From an uncultured Prevotellaceae bacterium (GTDB lineage: Bacteria > Bacteroidota > Bacteroidia > Bacteroidales > Bacteroidaceae), in the NCBI GenBank assembly GCA_937877625.1, contig CALFJG010000031.1:1-31626 (forward strand): a stretch of 31,626 bases of DNA, read 5' to 3'. A model generated the notes under the pieces. That model was not told the DNA's origin. It did not search any database and was given only the letters and a program-made list of their open reading frames with translations. The translations under genes were made by a program, and so were the position numbers. This document shows, one piece after another, positions 31,533 to 31,626 of the stretch (within the stretch, counting starts at the first letter, position 1; each line of letters opens with the position of its first letter).

Positions 31533-31626
31533 GCAAGGAAGAGATAAAGAATTACGGCAAGTCCATACGCACCAAGCTGCTGAACGTAGCCAAGAAGGAA
31601 GATGTCTTTTATCAGACCGTCCTCAC
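31529..31626 (+). CDS. AbiEii-type toxin, 5' fragment (cut by window edge)
   Basis: The first 32 codons (MSKEEIKNYGKSIRTKLLNV, then AKKEDVFYQT) match the start of AbiEii/AbiGii nucleotidyltransferase toxins, where the early part precedes the catalytic GS motif. Catalytic residues lie outside the window. It overlaps the antitoxin stop by 4 bp and is therefore translationally coupled to it. Confidence 0.75.
   Translation, partial: MSKEEIKNYGKSIRTKLLNVAKKEDVFYQTVL

Overview
The window looks like a Bacteroidota chromosome, most likely order Bacteroidales. Upstream of several genes there are -7 boxes of the form TAnnTTTG, some with a TTTG or TTG element 19-21 bp upstream, and starts mostly lack Shine-Dalgarno sites. 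The host genes also fit that group: a DUF3276/PUR-like protein, the rplY-pth-S4 cluster, a PafA-type phosphatase, an Mrp ATPase and a periplasmic-TPR/AraC regulator. No rRNA, tRNA or CRISPR array was seen.

Positions 1 to about 19,940 are the structural (late) half of a tailed-phage genome, presumably a prophage whose early, integration and lysogeny genes lie off the left edge. The large terminase is on the + strand (339-2141). Nearly everything else is one long minus-strand run, transcribed from about 19.9 kb down to 2.1 kb: a small basic protein without an ATG, a tail-fibre-like protein, a ClpP-type prohead protease fused to a coiled coil, major capsid, probable tail tube, a charged protein, a TerS-like protein, a virion protein, a large tail/baseplate protein, a gp10-like protein, portal, two unrecognised virion proteins, tape measure, an unknown protein and an amidase endolysin. 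Two small + strand genes interrupt the run, each with its own host-like promoter: a one-TM membrane protein (7457-7789) and an HU-like DNA-binding protein (11252-11656) with its own terminator. These look like morons, i.e. independently expressed inserted genes.

The phage half is unusually rich in short tandem repeats. A degenerate 9-bp repeat (TAGTGTCTM) fills six intergenic gaps and has also entered the protease coding sequence. Arrays with 21-, 18- and 12-bp units lie at the left edge, in the terminase N-terminus, in the protease C-terminus and at the 5' end of the structural run. A fragment of a serine recombinase (18 residues) overlaps the start of the terminase gene.

From about 19,950 rightwards the genes look like host genes: a polytopic membrane protein and a c-heme/beta-propeller lipoprotein, an intergenic region with 21-bp repeats and a bidirectional terminator, a DUF3276 protein on the minus strand, rplY-pth-S4-pafA-mrp all on the + strand, a membrane-bound TPR/AraC regulator, and at the right edge an AbiEi-type antitoxin with the first 32 codons of its AbiEii-type toxin.
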